NCBI GenBank assembly: GCA_039881145.1
Contig: JAYKKI010000126.1
Coordinates: 2,952,001 to 3,016,000 of the forward strand
Direction of reading: 5' to 3'
DNA from: Druceiella hillmani
Lineage: Eukaryota; Arthropoda; Insecta; Lepidoptera; Hepialidae
DNA: 64,000 bases
A model generated the notes under the pieces. The model was not told the DNA's origin. It did not search any database and saw only the letters and a program-made list of their open reading frames with translations. Positions 18,101 to 33,100 of the stretch are shown piece after piece. A program made the position numbers and the translations under genes. The stretch's first letter is position 1; each line of letters opens with the position of its first letter.

Positions 18101-21100
18101 AAAATTACTGTAATGGGGATACAATTGACAAATGAAAGCCGGTAACTTGTGACTCACAATTTTTCACAGGGAACTTAATGAATTCCATCAGAAATTAAAT
18201 TGGAAGTACTTGGACGAGGTATGATACCATCAACTTATAGTCCATTCAAATTGAAGATGGAATGTTTGTAAACAATCGAATTTGACAGTTAAAATATGGT
18301 TGGCACAAATATAATATTCGATCAGCTGACAACTATTTATAAAATTCATTGCATTATTCCCTGAGTATTATTAAAGTATATACATAATCAAAATATTAAC
18401 TTCAGAAAGTTTCACTATGAAAAATGTTATAAGTACAAGTATTATACCATTATTTTATTGATACGAATTCTAAAATTTTACACGGAAAAATTGGCAACCC
18501 TCCATTTTTTTTGCGAAATAGTCAGGCGTATCAAACATTTTGTGAAAATAATCAAAATCTCGACGCTAAAAAAATCTAGACCATATATACTATTCATTAA
18601 TTTTATAAGGCGTTAGAGTGAGATAGCTACAATGTGTCAGCTTACGCTGCTATATTTCTAGATTTGATTACCTTATATGCAGATATAGTTATGATATATT
18701 TGGCGTATAGATGATTAAACAAACATTGTGACAAGTTATTTTCTTTTCAAATAAATGTTGGTACTAAAATATTTTTCAATGTAGTCTACAAATTATATAT
18801 GCAATTTAGGATAATGTTTTTTCAAAAGCTTTAATGTTAAAATCCGTTAGAAATTTGCCGCTCATTTAAGGATAAGATGGCCATATAATTTCTGACTTAT
18901 TTTTCCTCTCCCTTTGCTTTTTCCGTTACTTTTTGCTTTTTTCTCGTGCAAGTTTTTCTTTTCCGTTTCTTGTTTCTTCATTTTCTTGCCACAAGAATTA
19001 CAATAATTGTTGAATAGAGTGCAATTTACATGCAGCCATAATTTACAAACAATTCATAGCAGCTAATCTTTTATTTTTTCAGTTTCGTAGTAATTTTCAT
19101 CGCATTCCACGCATCATATATATTATTTTCGGGACCGCAAATTTCACCGGCTAAAACGTTTATTCTTCCTCAGAACTTGAATGTAATTTCATTTTTTGCT
19201 TTTCAATATTAAGATTTTTCTTCATAATATTTTTTTTTTACTTTCTCTTTTTTTTCTCTAATGTAATCTTGGGATGCGAGTACCTTTGCTACTTGCTTGC
19301 ACATGTTTCCGAATGCTATTAAGCAGTTCTACAATTGGGTACATATCAGTCAGATACTCTGAAGGCGGGTCTTTTTGTGAGCATCCTCATTAGATCCTTA
19401 TGTTAAAGGCCCGGTTGATGGTAGTTCTATTTGAACCCGTTCAGACGTAGGATCCTCAAGTATTATTGAAATCTCTTCAATATCTCTGTCATTTTTAAGA
19501 TTACCAGATATGTAAGCATAATCTGGAAAGATTAATCCGGAATCTAAATTTAGCACCATTTATGAATTTTTTATTCAATTTGAAGTTATGTTATCGACAG
19601 GTTAACATAACTTCAAATTGAATAAAAAAATATCAACGTACTAAAAAAATCTCAGGTAAATAGAAACTTCGAAGTTTAAAAACACTTTTTAACTTTTTTT
19701 TCAATAAAAAAATGTATACAGCGACGTACACGTTCGAGAAGCAAGCTCACCAATATTAGCTCACGACATATAGAGCAGCAGTAAAATTTGTTGGTTGGTC
19801 GTTTCATCGAACAGGCCTTATAATATTGAATTACCCTACGCTAATACCCGGAAACTCTGCCTTGATTGTATTTATATTTATTATAGTGCGTTCGCAGTGA
19901 TTCCTTATGACGCATTTTAATAGTCGTACAAAGAGAAAACGCATTATGAGCGGCATAGTGTACTAAGCGGAAAATAATATAATAATTGAAATATTATTCT
20001 GAAAAGAAAACATGTATCTACGTTTGTGTTTCGTACAAGTAGTTTAAAAAATAATATATTTATGTTAATGGCTGCGGAAAATGTAATATTTACCTCATCT
20101 CAAATCTTCGACAAATAATTAAATATTTATTTCATACTGACATACCTATATTCATTTTTATAATACTCGAATAATTTGAAAAACATTTGAATATATATTA
20201 GAAAGAGAAGAAATGTAATACCCATTTTTATGGTCAATACGCCTTGAGACTTAGTTAACAATATTATTTTGACACCGTACTTTCGTTCGACTTTCAAAAA
20301 ATCATCAGTTTATCAGATAAAAATGCCGATTTGTGCTTATGAATTTTGCCAGACAATAAACTTTATATGTACATCTGGTAAAACTAAATTATTACTCTTT
20401 GGTTTGAGGACAACCAATGCGGGTTCGTATAATTATCTATCTGTCTGTCTGTTGCACAAACACGAAACCTAACAATTGTATTGAAGTGACCATATATAAA
20501 TTTACGTACGACCAAAAAATCTTAATTAAACCGACCGCATAGCTAGTATAATTATTTGCGACATTTATTATTTATATGTTCACAAATGACACACTTCTTG
20601 TCCAAAGGCATATAGATTCAGGAGATCAATTATATTTTTTTGTTTACTGTATGCCCACGTATGGCAACTTTTTTAAACAACGTATATTTAATGCTTGCTT
20701 GCAACACTTATCAACGTAATGGCGGGAGAAGTCCGTACTCTTGTTTTCTAATATTGCTCTCTAAATTTTTGGAGTTTCAAAAAAATATTTTGTATTATAT
20801 TAAGTTTAATATATTATTATGTGTTTAATAATGTTAAATTCGTTATGTTAAATGTGTCATATTTTTAAGTACGAGTGTAATTAAAATGGTGAATGTTCTT
20901 CTAAGGACCGTACCTGTACAGCTGTCATATCACTGTAAGATAAACAGAATCAAAATGATCTGGACACAAAATAAATTATATGTGGCGAAAAAACACTACT
21001 TTTAAATTAAATGATGTCAAAAGATTTCTACTTGGAGCAATGTCATTTAATTAAGCCCCGTGGCATGGCTGAACGAACATTGTTATCGTTGATATACGAT

Positions 21101-24100
21101 GTAATTACTGTTGATATACGATGTAATAGATAGATTTATGATGAATAAATTCTGCTAATATGTTGTATAATAGATATGATATGTTCTATAATACTATTTC
21201 TCAGTGATATCGGCAAAAGGCCGGCCTCGTCAGCACAAGCATTAGGCACAACCATCTTTGGATATCGGTGTGAAGCCCAGATGCATTGTGATGTAATTGT
21301 ATACGTATGCAGTGTGTTTTGTCTGTGAAATGTTAATGTATTTCGTGTATTTTTATACATTAGTTCGTTTTAAAAAAATATTTTAATGATTACTCAAAAA
21401 TTAAGTATTTGCGGTTACTTTGTAAAAATGTTCTGTATAACTTAACATTTAATTAAACAACTATTTCTATGGAAATTTTTGGTATTATTTTATTATATGT
21501 CTTTTTTATGTAATACTTTTAACAATTAAATGAAACTACGTGATGTAGTATTATTTCTACTTTCTTTAATTTCTTTACCACGATCTAGGTTTTGTTGTAT
21601 TACAAGATCTTCAGGTGGGTTATTAGCAAAGATGCTAATATCCCACCTGAAGCTGTTGTAATACAACGAAACCTAGGTCGTGGTAAAGAAATTAAAGAAA
21701 GTAGAAATAATACTACATAACGTAGTTTCATTTAATTGTGAATAATGAATTTCTACAAAATTAACGCCTAATATATTCAATAATACTTTTAAATTGTTCG
21801 AAACACATCACCTTACTTATCTGAATTTCTCATAAATATAAAATATAATCTATATAATATAAGCTACGTGCACATCACATCACATGTAAGCTACGTGCAC
21901 AGCAATCTATGTACACAGTGTAAATATGCACACTAATTAAAAAAAATATTTTTCAATCACAAATAGCAAATAAATCCACAGTAAATTACTAACGTGAATG
22001 TAAGAAAAAGGTTTGCAATACTTGAACTGTCAAAAGTTATTGTTTACAAACATTCCATCTTCAATTTGAATGGACTATAGATACATACGAGTTTAACTTG
22101 TAACAGACGTTTTTTAAAAATAAAATGTTATAAGTTATATGAATACAAATTATGTACACACATACTTGAAAACGATCCATAAACATTTTGGAAAAATATG
22201 TGACGTGTGTCGAATTGATGTCTTTGGCTGCACACGTGAACAAATTTATTACAGTGAAATTAATTGTTTTCATTTCATAACTTTTTTGAATTTGATATGA
22301 AATTCTGTAAAAAGTAGTGTAATTTTTTTAAAAAGAAATAAAAAAAAAGCATAAAAAAAATTTATCATCATATATTATGCCAACTATCATGGTAGTACCG
22401 AGACCTGGTTGAAATAGTATTTATTACTCGAATTGTATACATCCATTTATACATATATTCTCTGAAATATATATAAAGAATAAAAAAAATATTATATTCA
22501 TCTGACAAGAGAAAGTATTCCAAAAATACTATGTAAACTTTTTCTTTCCATGCTGCATTTTATGTGAGTGGGAAATATCTTTCTTGGTTATAATACTTTG
22601 GTTGGAAATATATTTTTTTATATTTTATCACAAAATACATAATATACAGAATCTATAAAAAATTTTATGTAATACAATTATAATTGATTCGGAAACAAAT
22701 ACTATCACACTCTCGAATTAGTGTATGGATCCTCGAATTCAAGGTATGCAAACCGAATGAATTGTTAGATATTTGAAACAAAGTAAAGAATCACAAAATG
22801 CAATAATTAGAAATTATTTTGATATGTACTGATATATTTATTGCGAAAACTTACCACTTTAATTGTTCCATTTCCGACAGAGATCTCACAAAACACATGG
22901 TACAGTTCACAACACCAGATCTCACAAAACACACCACACAAAGATCACAACACCGGTCTACCGATTTCAACTATTTATTTCGCCACTTAACCCAAACAAT
23001 AAGTGCCAAGCTAATAACTACAGTACAATATTTATTTTAGTATTGATGGAGATGACAAATCCTATTTCATTCATGTTTATTGCTTAAAGTCATTCCTACT
23101 TCGGCGCATGCAGCTATTCATTTCTTGCCCGATATCAGGCATTCAGGCCATTTGCGTAAATTTGCAGTTTGGCCTATATCGGACGTTCGGACCACCTATG
23201 GGTTAATGTCATGATTAAATTAATATCATATTATTTTCTTTTTCAGACAAAGGGAAAGATCAGACGTAAAGAAGAAAGAAAACCTTTCACCTCCATCTAA
23301 AGACAACAAAACGAGTGTTGCCACGACGACTGAAGCTACAACAGAAACTGCTTCTTCTCTTGAGCCGATTGCTCCAACCAAAGATTCTGCAGACAGTTTG
23401 CCAGATAAGTTGGATGAAAAAAAATCTGCTCCTGAACCAGTCGTAAGACCGCAAGATGACGATGACGCCTTGGATCTCGATTTGATATTGGATGAGTTGG
23501 ATGGCGTTTTGTCTGATGATGAACCTGAGAAGGAGGAAACTGGGCGGTTTAAAGTCAATGAGAAGGGCGGAAAGTAAGTTGATGTGTTATAAATATTTTT
23601 TCAGTAATTTCATTTTGTCTTTGTCTTGTAGTCACCCAAAATTTTAATTAGAATCAAGGTGTAAAATTTTAAATATACACAAGAAGGTAAACTTAAATGC
23701 ATTATTATTCTGAGTTTAACCGCTTAAATACTATTGTAACATCTTCATTGACGGCAAATATTTGTAAACAGATTTTGTTTTCTTAGCAAATATTTTCATG
23801 GAGTGGTTATGTATAGTCAAATGCTGGTAAAATACTCATACTTTGAACTTTGCCTTTTAAACCTAATAGTGCTTGTCGATTTGTGACAATAATATGTTTA
23901 CAGTTGTATGCATCTAGAAAGTCTGTGTTACTCGTGATAGCTAATTGATAACCATGAATTAATTTACCAATCTCTTAACTTACAAATCACTTAAAGTTTT
24001 TTATTCTCTTTGAAATTTGTTAATTTCAATGTCATTTTTTTTTAAACGTCCTACACATTTTTCGCTATAAAGTCGTTCCCATGTGAATTTTCATGGAGCA

Positions 24101-27100
24101 TGGCTTTGGAAGTTTTCGTATCCTAATCAACAGTATAGAGATTATGTATTTTACTTATAATTACCATGATTTTAGCACTTTTTCTTTTTGTAATTAACTT
24201 CCATGTTTTAATTTTTCACTCATGATTTGCAGTTTATTAAAGGTTATTTTCTACCTTCTCAAGGTGATATTTTATGGTTTCCATAATTATGTCCATGCTT
24301 TCACAATATCCAATTTTCCAACTGTTAAACCAATTATTAGAATATTTTTGAGTAGCTGTTGTGACTCTGACTTGAAGCCTGTCGGCTTCCATGATGGCAT
24401 CACTATGAGGGTTGATCGAAAAGTAAGATTCCCAAAGAGCTACAGCTGCATGAGAAGGTGCTAGGTGAAATCCGGCAACACTGCTGTGTGCAGCAGTACC
24501 CCCACTCTCGATTCCGCACGGCCGCGCTTCCCTGCGCCACTCAGTCTTGGCTTAGCAGGCGTCCGCAATGGAGGTGCCCATTGTGATCCTGCCAAGTGTG
24601 AGATTCGTTCAGTAATTCGGTTTTTGCACGCGAAAGGAACTCCGCCAATGGATATTCATCGTCAGTTGACACAAGTTTATGGCAAGTGTATGTCCGTTCA
24701 ACACGTTCGAAAATGATGCGGGGAGTTAAGTGACGGTTGGAAAGAGGTTCACGATGAAGAATGGAGTGGAAGACGACCTTCACTTTCGGAGGCGTTTATC
24801 AAAATGGTCCTAAGCGAAATGCTTCAAAACTGGAGGATTACCATCCGTGAACTTGTTGATTGGATTCCTGGGAATTCTTACAGTTCAGTTGAAATAGCTT
24901 TGACTGAAAAATTGTGGTATCACAAGTGTTGCGCTCAATGGGTACCATGTATGCTGACAGCACAAGGAGAAACGTCTTGACTGTGCTCGCCAGTTTCTTC
25001 AAAAGTGTCAAAATGATAAAGAAGGATTGTTGAACTCAATTGTTATGGGAGACGAAATGTGGGTGTTTCATTTCACCCCGGAAACAAAAGAAAAATTCAA
25101 ACAAGTGCCTCACTCAGGGTCACCTGTCGCAAAAAATTCAAACAAACTCCTGCTGGCAAAGTCATGGCCATTGGTTTTGGGATTGTAAGGTGATATTGCT
25201 GATAGATTTGACACTTGGGACTTTGGGAGTTATTGTGAAACACTAAGAAAACTCAGGTGAGCTATCCAGAACCATCGGAGGACGACTGACACAAGGTGTA
25301 ACACTGCTTCACGACAACGTCTGACCTCATGTCTCCCGCCAAACCCATGAACTTTTGGCAAAATTTGGGTGGACTATCATGCCTCACCCACTTTACAGTC
25401 TGGACCTCGTAATTATCACTTGTCCAATAATTATCACTTGTTCCCCAAGTAAAAGGAATATTTGGATGGCCAACACTTCCGGAGCGACAATGAAGTCAAA
25501 GAAGAGGTTAGCGGCGGAGTTTTATGATATGGGGATGCAGAAATCGGAGCACCGTCTACAAAAATGCATAGAAAAAAATGGCGATTGTGTAAAAAATACA
25601 GCGAAGTTTCTTCTTTCCAACGATGTAAATTGTTATGAGAATAAGCAATGTTGTCTATTTGTAAAATTGAAGGGAACCTTACTTTTGGATCAACCCTCAT
25701 AGATACTGTTATATCTGTCAAATGGTCTTTTTATTTTTCCTCTTTTATTTTTTTCCATATATCAAATATTAACTTCAAATTTCAGTTAAAAGATACTACC
25801 AGTCAGTTAAAAGATACACAGCTAATACTGCCAGTCAGTTAAAAGATACACAGCTTTTACCGTATCCATGAAGATATTTTCCCTATCTAAAAGGAACATT
25901 TACAAAAATGTTATGCATTGTTCGAACTTAGGGACTATTGTTATTTATGACATGTTTATTCTGTTTTCGTAACATTTCCTTAGATACTCTGTTAAAAATA
26001 TGTGATTATATCGAAAGCGAAATAAAAAACTCTAGTGAAGTAAGGGAGATGTGTGTATAATGGGCATATTCTCAAGTATTTTCTCTCATCGGAGAGGGTA
26101 CATTGTCAATTGTAATAAATATTGATGTAATATAAGTTTAAAATCTTAAATGTGAAATTACTGATGAATATTTGAATCATAATGTTACATTTCCTTTCAA
26201 ACCAAACATATAAATACATTTAATCATTAGACGTAAAAATATAGAATGACTAATATTCGAGTACAATCTATCTAATCATTAGCCCAAATTTTGTTAAAGT
26301 GAATATATTTAATAAAATAATCAAATCAACCATAGCGAACGTATTACATAACTTGGAAAGGGACATAATTTTAGAAAGGCCTCTTTGATATTGTTAATGT
26401 ATTTTATGAAATTATTTCAGGCCTGCGGAATCAAAGCAAAAGCCAGGTGTAGTCGACCTGCGTTCTAAGATCCCACCAAAAACTTCAAAGCCTGTTCAGA
26501 CTAGTTCTAACAACAACAATGTTAAGCTAGAGAGGAAAAAGATTGTGTTTGACAAAACGGATAAGAGGAACGAAGCAAACAAAGCAGGTAAATATTTCGT
26601 AGAAATAAAAATTAGCATTTTTAGCGGCTGCGATTATTTATAAACTTAATTATTATAAGAACAGTATGTTTCACTAATGTCTGGCATATCACCCTGATGT
26701 AAAACTAGTTTCTTATATGTGCAAGTACCTCGTCTGTGACTATCATCAAGGAAGAATTGTAATAGTGACTTTATATATCAAAACCAATGGGCTCGTCTTC
26801 GTGGCAGGAACCAAAATCGCCAGTACAGTTTATTTGGTCTATACACTTACTGTAACCTAATTACATTAGATGACTCTGTAGATGCATTTAGTGATTATTT
26901 TTTAAGAGCAAGTGTAATGGAGTTAACAATAAAATTATGTTAAGAGTTAGTTGCTAAGTATTTTGTACCTATTTTCCAAGAGAGAGTTTCTAATTTATTA
27001 AAAACAATTATAAATTAAAAGAAATATGTACTATCTTACAAGCTGTTATCCTTGCTATCCATACTATGAACTGCAAGGCGGTGCAGTTCATAATGCTCAC

Positions 27101-30100
27101 TTTGAGAAACAATGCAATTGAATGACATAAGAAAAAGTGAACTGTTTCAATTTAACATGTAATCAAGGGAACACATGTCCGGGATATACGGTGTCCATGA
27201 ATAAGTATCGGACAAAGAATAAATTGTTGTTAAAATAAAATGTAAAACATGCCTTTTCTCTAATTGAATGCAAAAAAATATTACACATAATTCTTTTTAA
27301 CACACCCAATATTTGCCTGGAGCATGGTGTTTACCCGGGCTGCTAGATGTCTGCAGCTGTTTGCGGGTTATTCCCCTGAGTGACGCTGAATAATGTGCGC
27401 AAGTATCATGTGTATGATAAAGATAATACTTATGAAAACAAAAAATAATTATGAATATTGTTTTAAATTTTAAATTATTATTTTGAAGCTATCTTTTAAA
27501 TTTTATTTTAAAGACAATCAACTATTTTTCAATCAACAAATAATGTCTTTCTTTGTCCGAAACTTATTTTTGCACACTGTGTATATACACGGTATCCGGG
27601 AATACATGTTGGAGAAACAAAGATGCTATTCGTTGGCTATAAAGGAATAAATTGTCGTGGAAATAAAACACCTCCTTTTGCTAATTGAGTGCAAAAAAAA
27701 ATATTACACATAACTCTTTTTAATACTCCTAATACTTCCTAGAGAGTAGCGGTATTTACCTGCAATGATGGTTTGGCGAGCCGCACACGCGCACAAGCTC
27801 ACGCTGGCCGTATGCAACAACTACGTGCAGATTCTCTTTTATTCAATTTATCGAACAGCTGAGAATCAACGTAGTAAAAAGAAGATAATATTGTTATTTC
27901 ACTATGCCATTGCGTACCTAAATATTGAATTGAATTTATTTGTTAAATGACATGAAACGTGACTATTAAAAATATAATGAAGTGCATTACTAATGTACTC
28001 ATTCATACTGTAGTTATGTTGAAATCACTTATCGCATGACTTAAATAGTTTGTAAAATATTGCACAGAAAAAATATTTCAATGAAATTTTATTCACTTAT
28101 GGAAAATTATTTCATTTAATGTTTGATTAGCCTTAAATATATGTATTCAAAATATCAATCTCTCACTCTCCTAATTATTAAGTTAATCACGTTGTCAATA
28201 ATTTGAGTATTTCTCTTAATTGTATTAAAATTTTGCTAATTCTTTCGCGTAAAGTCGCTTCATAGATCGATCTATAGATACAATAAAATTAAAATCTGAA
28301 GTATAAAACGACTAAAAATATTTATCTCCAATTAACTTCTTGCTTATAAATGGTAAACTATAACACCGATAAAACAGTAATTTCATATTCATTTAAATAG
28401 TTTACGAAGGTATTTAAATTTCTACATTTTTAAAAATTATCAATTATTTTTGTCTGTCTTTCAATTTATTCAAATCGCGCCAGAAAGCCAAATCAATGGA
28501 CCATCGTAAGATTGGCTAGTCGGGTCACAATGCTGGCCAGGTAATACCCTCGTTTATAGAGGACGCTCAGTTGGTAGGGCATGTCACATGGCTGAAGATG
28601 CTATCCTCGATGCGTTTGCTGAAGATCCTACTCGCAGCATATGTTCGATAGCCATGTCTCTTAGCTTACCGAAAACGCTCGTCGGAGATGTGCTCAGAGA
28701 AGATAGACAACATCTGTTTCACTGTCGTGCTGTACAACAATTGACCGAAGAAGTTTCACCCGTCGTTGTACTTTTTGTCAGTGGCTCATTTGCATAAATA
28801 ACGATTTACCATCATTTGTTCAACATATTTTATGGTCAGATGAAAGCACATTGACATGGAATGGAATATTTAATGTGCATAACGAATACTACTGGAGCCA
28901 TACAAATACACTTTTAAAACGGCCGGGAAGTTTTCAGCACAGATGGAATTTAAATGTATGGGCGGGAATTTTGGGCCATCAGCTTGTAGGTTCATTTTTC
29001 CTACCTATGACATCGGGACAATTATTTGTATTTTTTGCATAATGGAGTGGAAGACTGTTTCAAATTTGCCTTCGAGCGTAGTCAGAGATATTTGGTGGCA
29101 GCATACTGGAGCTCCCCCTTACTTCGGTATTTGGACAAGCAATATTGTCATCACGGGATAGGTGCAGTGGACCTCTACCCTGACCTTTGAGATTTCCAGA
29201 TTTAACAGTACCCACTTTTTTCTTTGGAGTAGCGTCAAATCTGATGTGTACTCAACTGAATGCCTGGACGAACAAACTTTACGAGAAAGGATTACCAATA
29301 GTTTTAATAAAATTGAGAGAAATGCTCAAATGGTGGGTATTGTTATTAATTCAATTATAAGGAGAGCTCAAATGAGCGAATAAGAGAAATAGTTTTTTTA
29401 TGACCATTAAATTAATAAAATTTTTTATGAAATAATTGTTACTAAAATGACTTTTCTGTGTAATACTTTACAAACGTAAAAAAAATCATGGATTGAGTAA
29501 TTTCTGTAGAACTACGAAATGAGTGATTACATTAATAATATTTATTAAGTTTTTAATAGTTATATTTCATGTTATTTAACCAACCAATTAAACAAAATAT
29601 TCGCTATGTGTAAATTACTTATTTATGATATGCAATGTCTCGCACAGCACGTTCGCGGGTTATGTTATAGAAGATCAATCTAAATTATTAACCCTAGAAC
29701 ATTTTCACAAAAACTTTATATGGTGTGTTGTTTGTGAAAATCTATAACATATTTTAGTGTGCCTGTGTAACACCAAGCGTGCCTGTTTACAAAAGAATGA
29801 GACGAGCCGGAAAGAGTACTGTATGATCTGAGTGTGAGAGGCAAACATACTTGTCTATGTTTAACATAATAATTTTATAGAAGATCAATCTAAATTATGA
29901 ACGCAGGAGAATTATATATTATGTTTTAGTGTTATATATTATATATTATGTAGTATTACGTAGTAGTAGTATTACGCATACATATAACATATTTTGACAC
30001 ATTTTCTTGGGAGATATCTATATTTAAATCAAAGTATGTAAACACTAAGCCCGTCCATTAAGGATTTAAATAAAATTTTGTATTTTGCATTTATTGATTT

Positions 30101-33100
30101 CTATATTACAAAATATATAGGATTTAAATCAATGGTGTGTTTTGTGTCTACGTACCAGCATATCAAAGTCTACACCGGAAAACTTCCTTTTTGTGCTATG
30201 TAAAAAATAAATGCATAGCCATTGGCTACTATTTGCATGAAGAAAGATAAGGCTGAGATAGCGACGATTTTACTTATGTGAAAATTGTGGTACCTATTGT
30301 TGTCAAGTATATTTCGAAGTTAAGAAATTGGGTTTGTTAAAGCATATTTATGTCCTATTTCAGTAGCCTAATAACTTACAAAACTATATGGAGTATAGTA
30401 TAATAAGTTCAGTAGTTAAAATCAGTATGAACGTAGAATGAAAGAACAGAACGTAAATAAAATCGAAATGTCAACTTGTGTTAGTTAAAAATTTCACTGT
30501 CCATTGTAATTGGTATTTATTTTATGGTCACATTATGTACAGATAAAAAAATCTGTGTTATATGTCTGGTGATTACTCAATTAAGTTAATGTTTTGCCTT
30601 TAAAACGAACTAAAGTTAGTGGCAATACGTCATATACTCTTACTTTAATATCAGGTTTTTTTATTAATCACTGTCAGTCACTATGAGGGTTGTGTCTATA
30701 TATTTTCTTCTAGGGCGCTTAGTATATTTTTAGCCAATTTTTTGCTGTTCATTTTTTCTTGGTGGGCATTCTTCCATTATTATTTCGAGCTCTTTTGAGA
30801 TGTGTACCAGAATGCCATAACCTTTTTTTGGAACACTGTGAAACTTTTGCTACTCTTTACCACACCTTTAGTTTATAATAACAGTGGAGATATCTTTGTA
30901 TGACAAACAATTCATTCAATAATATATGCCCTCTTATTTTAGAAGAAAAATCAAAGGCTGATAGTCACAAAGAGAAGACTTTGGTTACAACGGCGACCAA
31001 TACGACAGAGAAAGATTTTGAGTCTCGAGCAGCCAAAAAGACAACTCATACCCAAGTAAATGTGGGAACCGACACTGCCGAGAAGGTTTGTATTCTAATT
31101 AAACATTTTTCAATTTATATATTTATAAACACGTTTTTGGTATTTTATATTTTTGTGGTAGTGTTTTTGTAACTTCTAATTCAGATACCTGTATTTAGTT
31201 TCCACAACAGTTCAGTTAGGATAACATTTTTTTTATTTTAATGAATTCTAAATCTTCTAGGTAGGTAAGTGCTTTTATATGAAATCTGCTTAATGACACA
31301 AAATACAGCTAATAGGAAAACCATATTTATTATATTATATTAATGTTTGAGTTTTGATAGCATATTGGGTAAATTTATCTTAAACTTAAGTGTCTAATTT
31401 GAACAAGCTATAAATGAATGCTCAAAAATAAAATATTCATTTTGTTTTTCAATTTTAAAATTTGATTACAGGAGTAATCGTTCCATTTACCTTCGTATTA
31501 TTTTATTAAAGACATGTTAAGTCATAATGTATTTGAATATTTGCAGGTATCAAGTGATCGGGATTATGGTGCGCGGCAGAAAATTACCTTCGCTGGAAAG
31601 CAGGTATGGTCATAATAACTAATGAAATTGTCAATATATAAATAACTTTGATGCCAGTTATGAGTTATTAAGTTAAAGATGGCTAAACAATATTTTTCAA
31701 AAATTGATTAAGGCAAGATGTCTAAGTAAATTACACTAATAATGTGTGATAAAATATTAATTATTATAACTGTAAGAATGCGTCCGAGATGAGAGTATTT
31801 GGTTGATGGTTAGAGATGTTTACGTAATTGAAACGTCACTTCGTTTCAATCATTTTTGTAATAATGGTATATGGTACATTAAAGATGCGAACATCATAAT
31901 AGGCTATATTTGACTTGATTTTTTAAATTGTTTTAATTTGTTCTATTATAAGCACATTACATTTATATTTCCAGAATATATGCCGTATTTTTTATATAAA
32001 CCACTTTTAAAGTTTGAATTTTCAATGTAAACAAACAATCCAACCCGCTGAAGAGCATTGTTATTTATTTTCATATTAAAATCATGTATAAATGGTGTGT
32101 AGTGACACAATGTACAAATACGTCTATAAAAAATCCACACAAAGTGTTCGTTTCAGTGCTAACGAATCCTAAAGACGAAAAAAGTGACTGCAATTAGCAC
32201 AAAAAGATCAAAACAGAATTGTAGCTCACAAAATGTTTTTATGTGTGAAGATAATTTCGATGTAATATTTATGTTTTAAACATTATTATCGATATCAATG
32301 CCTATAAACCAAAAGAATAAGTATATTAAATTTTGGTGTGCGTTTTAGTACCAATGATATTTTGACAATTGTTAGTATTTATCTAAGTTTAAGTTTTTGA
32401 TACAATATGAAAGAATATACATTAAAAACGATATGTTTAAAAAAATTCTGCAGCAGACGATTATTTATTATAAAAAAATCAATTTAAAAAATTTCATACT
32501 TGATGACTTTGTTTGCGAGGGAATATGTTTTAACCTTTTTCTCCAATTAGTTCATTTTATATTTTATCGCTAAGCACTTATTACACAATTAAAAATATAA
32601 TTTCTTACAAATTGATAGGTATTTATAATAAAAATATAACTCGAATATTTACTTTAACAATAACATATTGTTTATCCAACAACATTCAGGAAAAGTCTAT
32701 TTGTCTATGGTTTAGGTTTAGAATAATATTATAGTGCTTATATATACATTATGCATATACACTGCATGGGAATTAAATAATTTTTTTTACATTAGTTATG
32801 ACCGGAAATTATTTTAATTAAATATATCATTTGTAATGTATTTCCTTTTGTACACATACGTAATGAATTCATATTATAAAACAAATTATACTAAATGCAA
32901 AAGGTGACAGTTATAAATTTAAAAAAAAGAAAAAAGACCATAAATCAAAGATTTAAAAACTTGTCTGTTACGTGATCAGACTTTTAACCAATAACAGGGT
33001 GTTTGCGACGCTTATTGAATTTCAAAAAAATGTTGAGGTTTCTTTACGTTTTTTATAAAATATAAACGTATCCTTCCGAAAATGAAAAGCGATATGCTTA

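Larger units (their letters stand above)
18236..22079 (-). mobile_element. 3.84 kb DNA transposon relic with 41-bp perfect terminal inverted repeats
   Basis: The first 41 bp (18236-18276, tatagtccattcaaattgaa...) are the exact reverse complement of 22039-22079, and weaker similarity (ttgacagtt) extends inward. The start may be one or two bases off because the ends are TA-rich. Inside, minus-strand frames retain a decayed protein: acidic segment, Lys/Ser-rich linker and a Cys/His zinc motif (18930-19563). It also contains a 62-bp hairpin and a 215-bp palindrome. The layout suggests a pogo-like DDE element that has lost most of its transposase. It lies between two RBM33 exons. Confidence 0.7.

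Noticed and set aside
22987..23215. 230-bp TTAACCCA-bounded miniature element
   Set aside because: The ends agree over only about eight bases including the TTAA.
23226..23558. 110-codon minus-strand frame rich in Ser
   Set aside because: Antisense shadow of the acidic RBM33 exon, whose plus-strand frame is phase-matched and splice-bounded.
29688..29760. TTAACCCTAGAA resembling the classical piggyBac terminus
   Set aside because: No opposite terminus or transposase nearby; a 12-bp match in AT-rich DNA is not enough.
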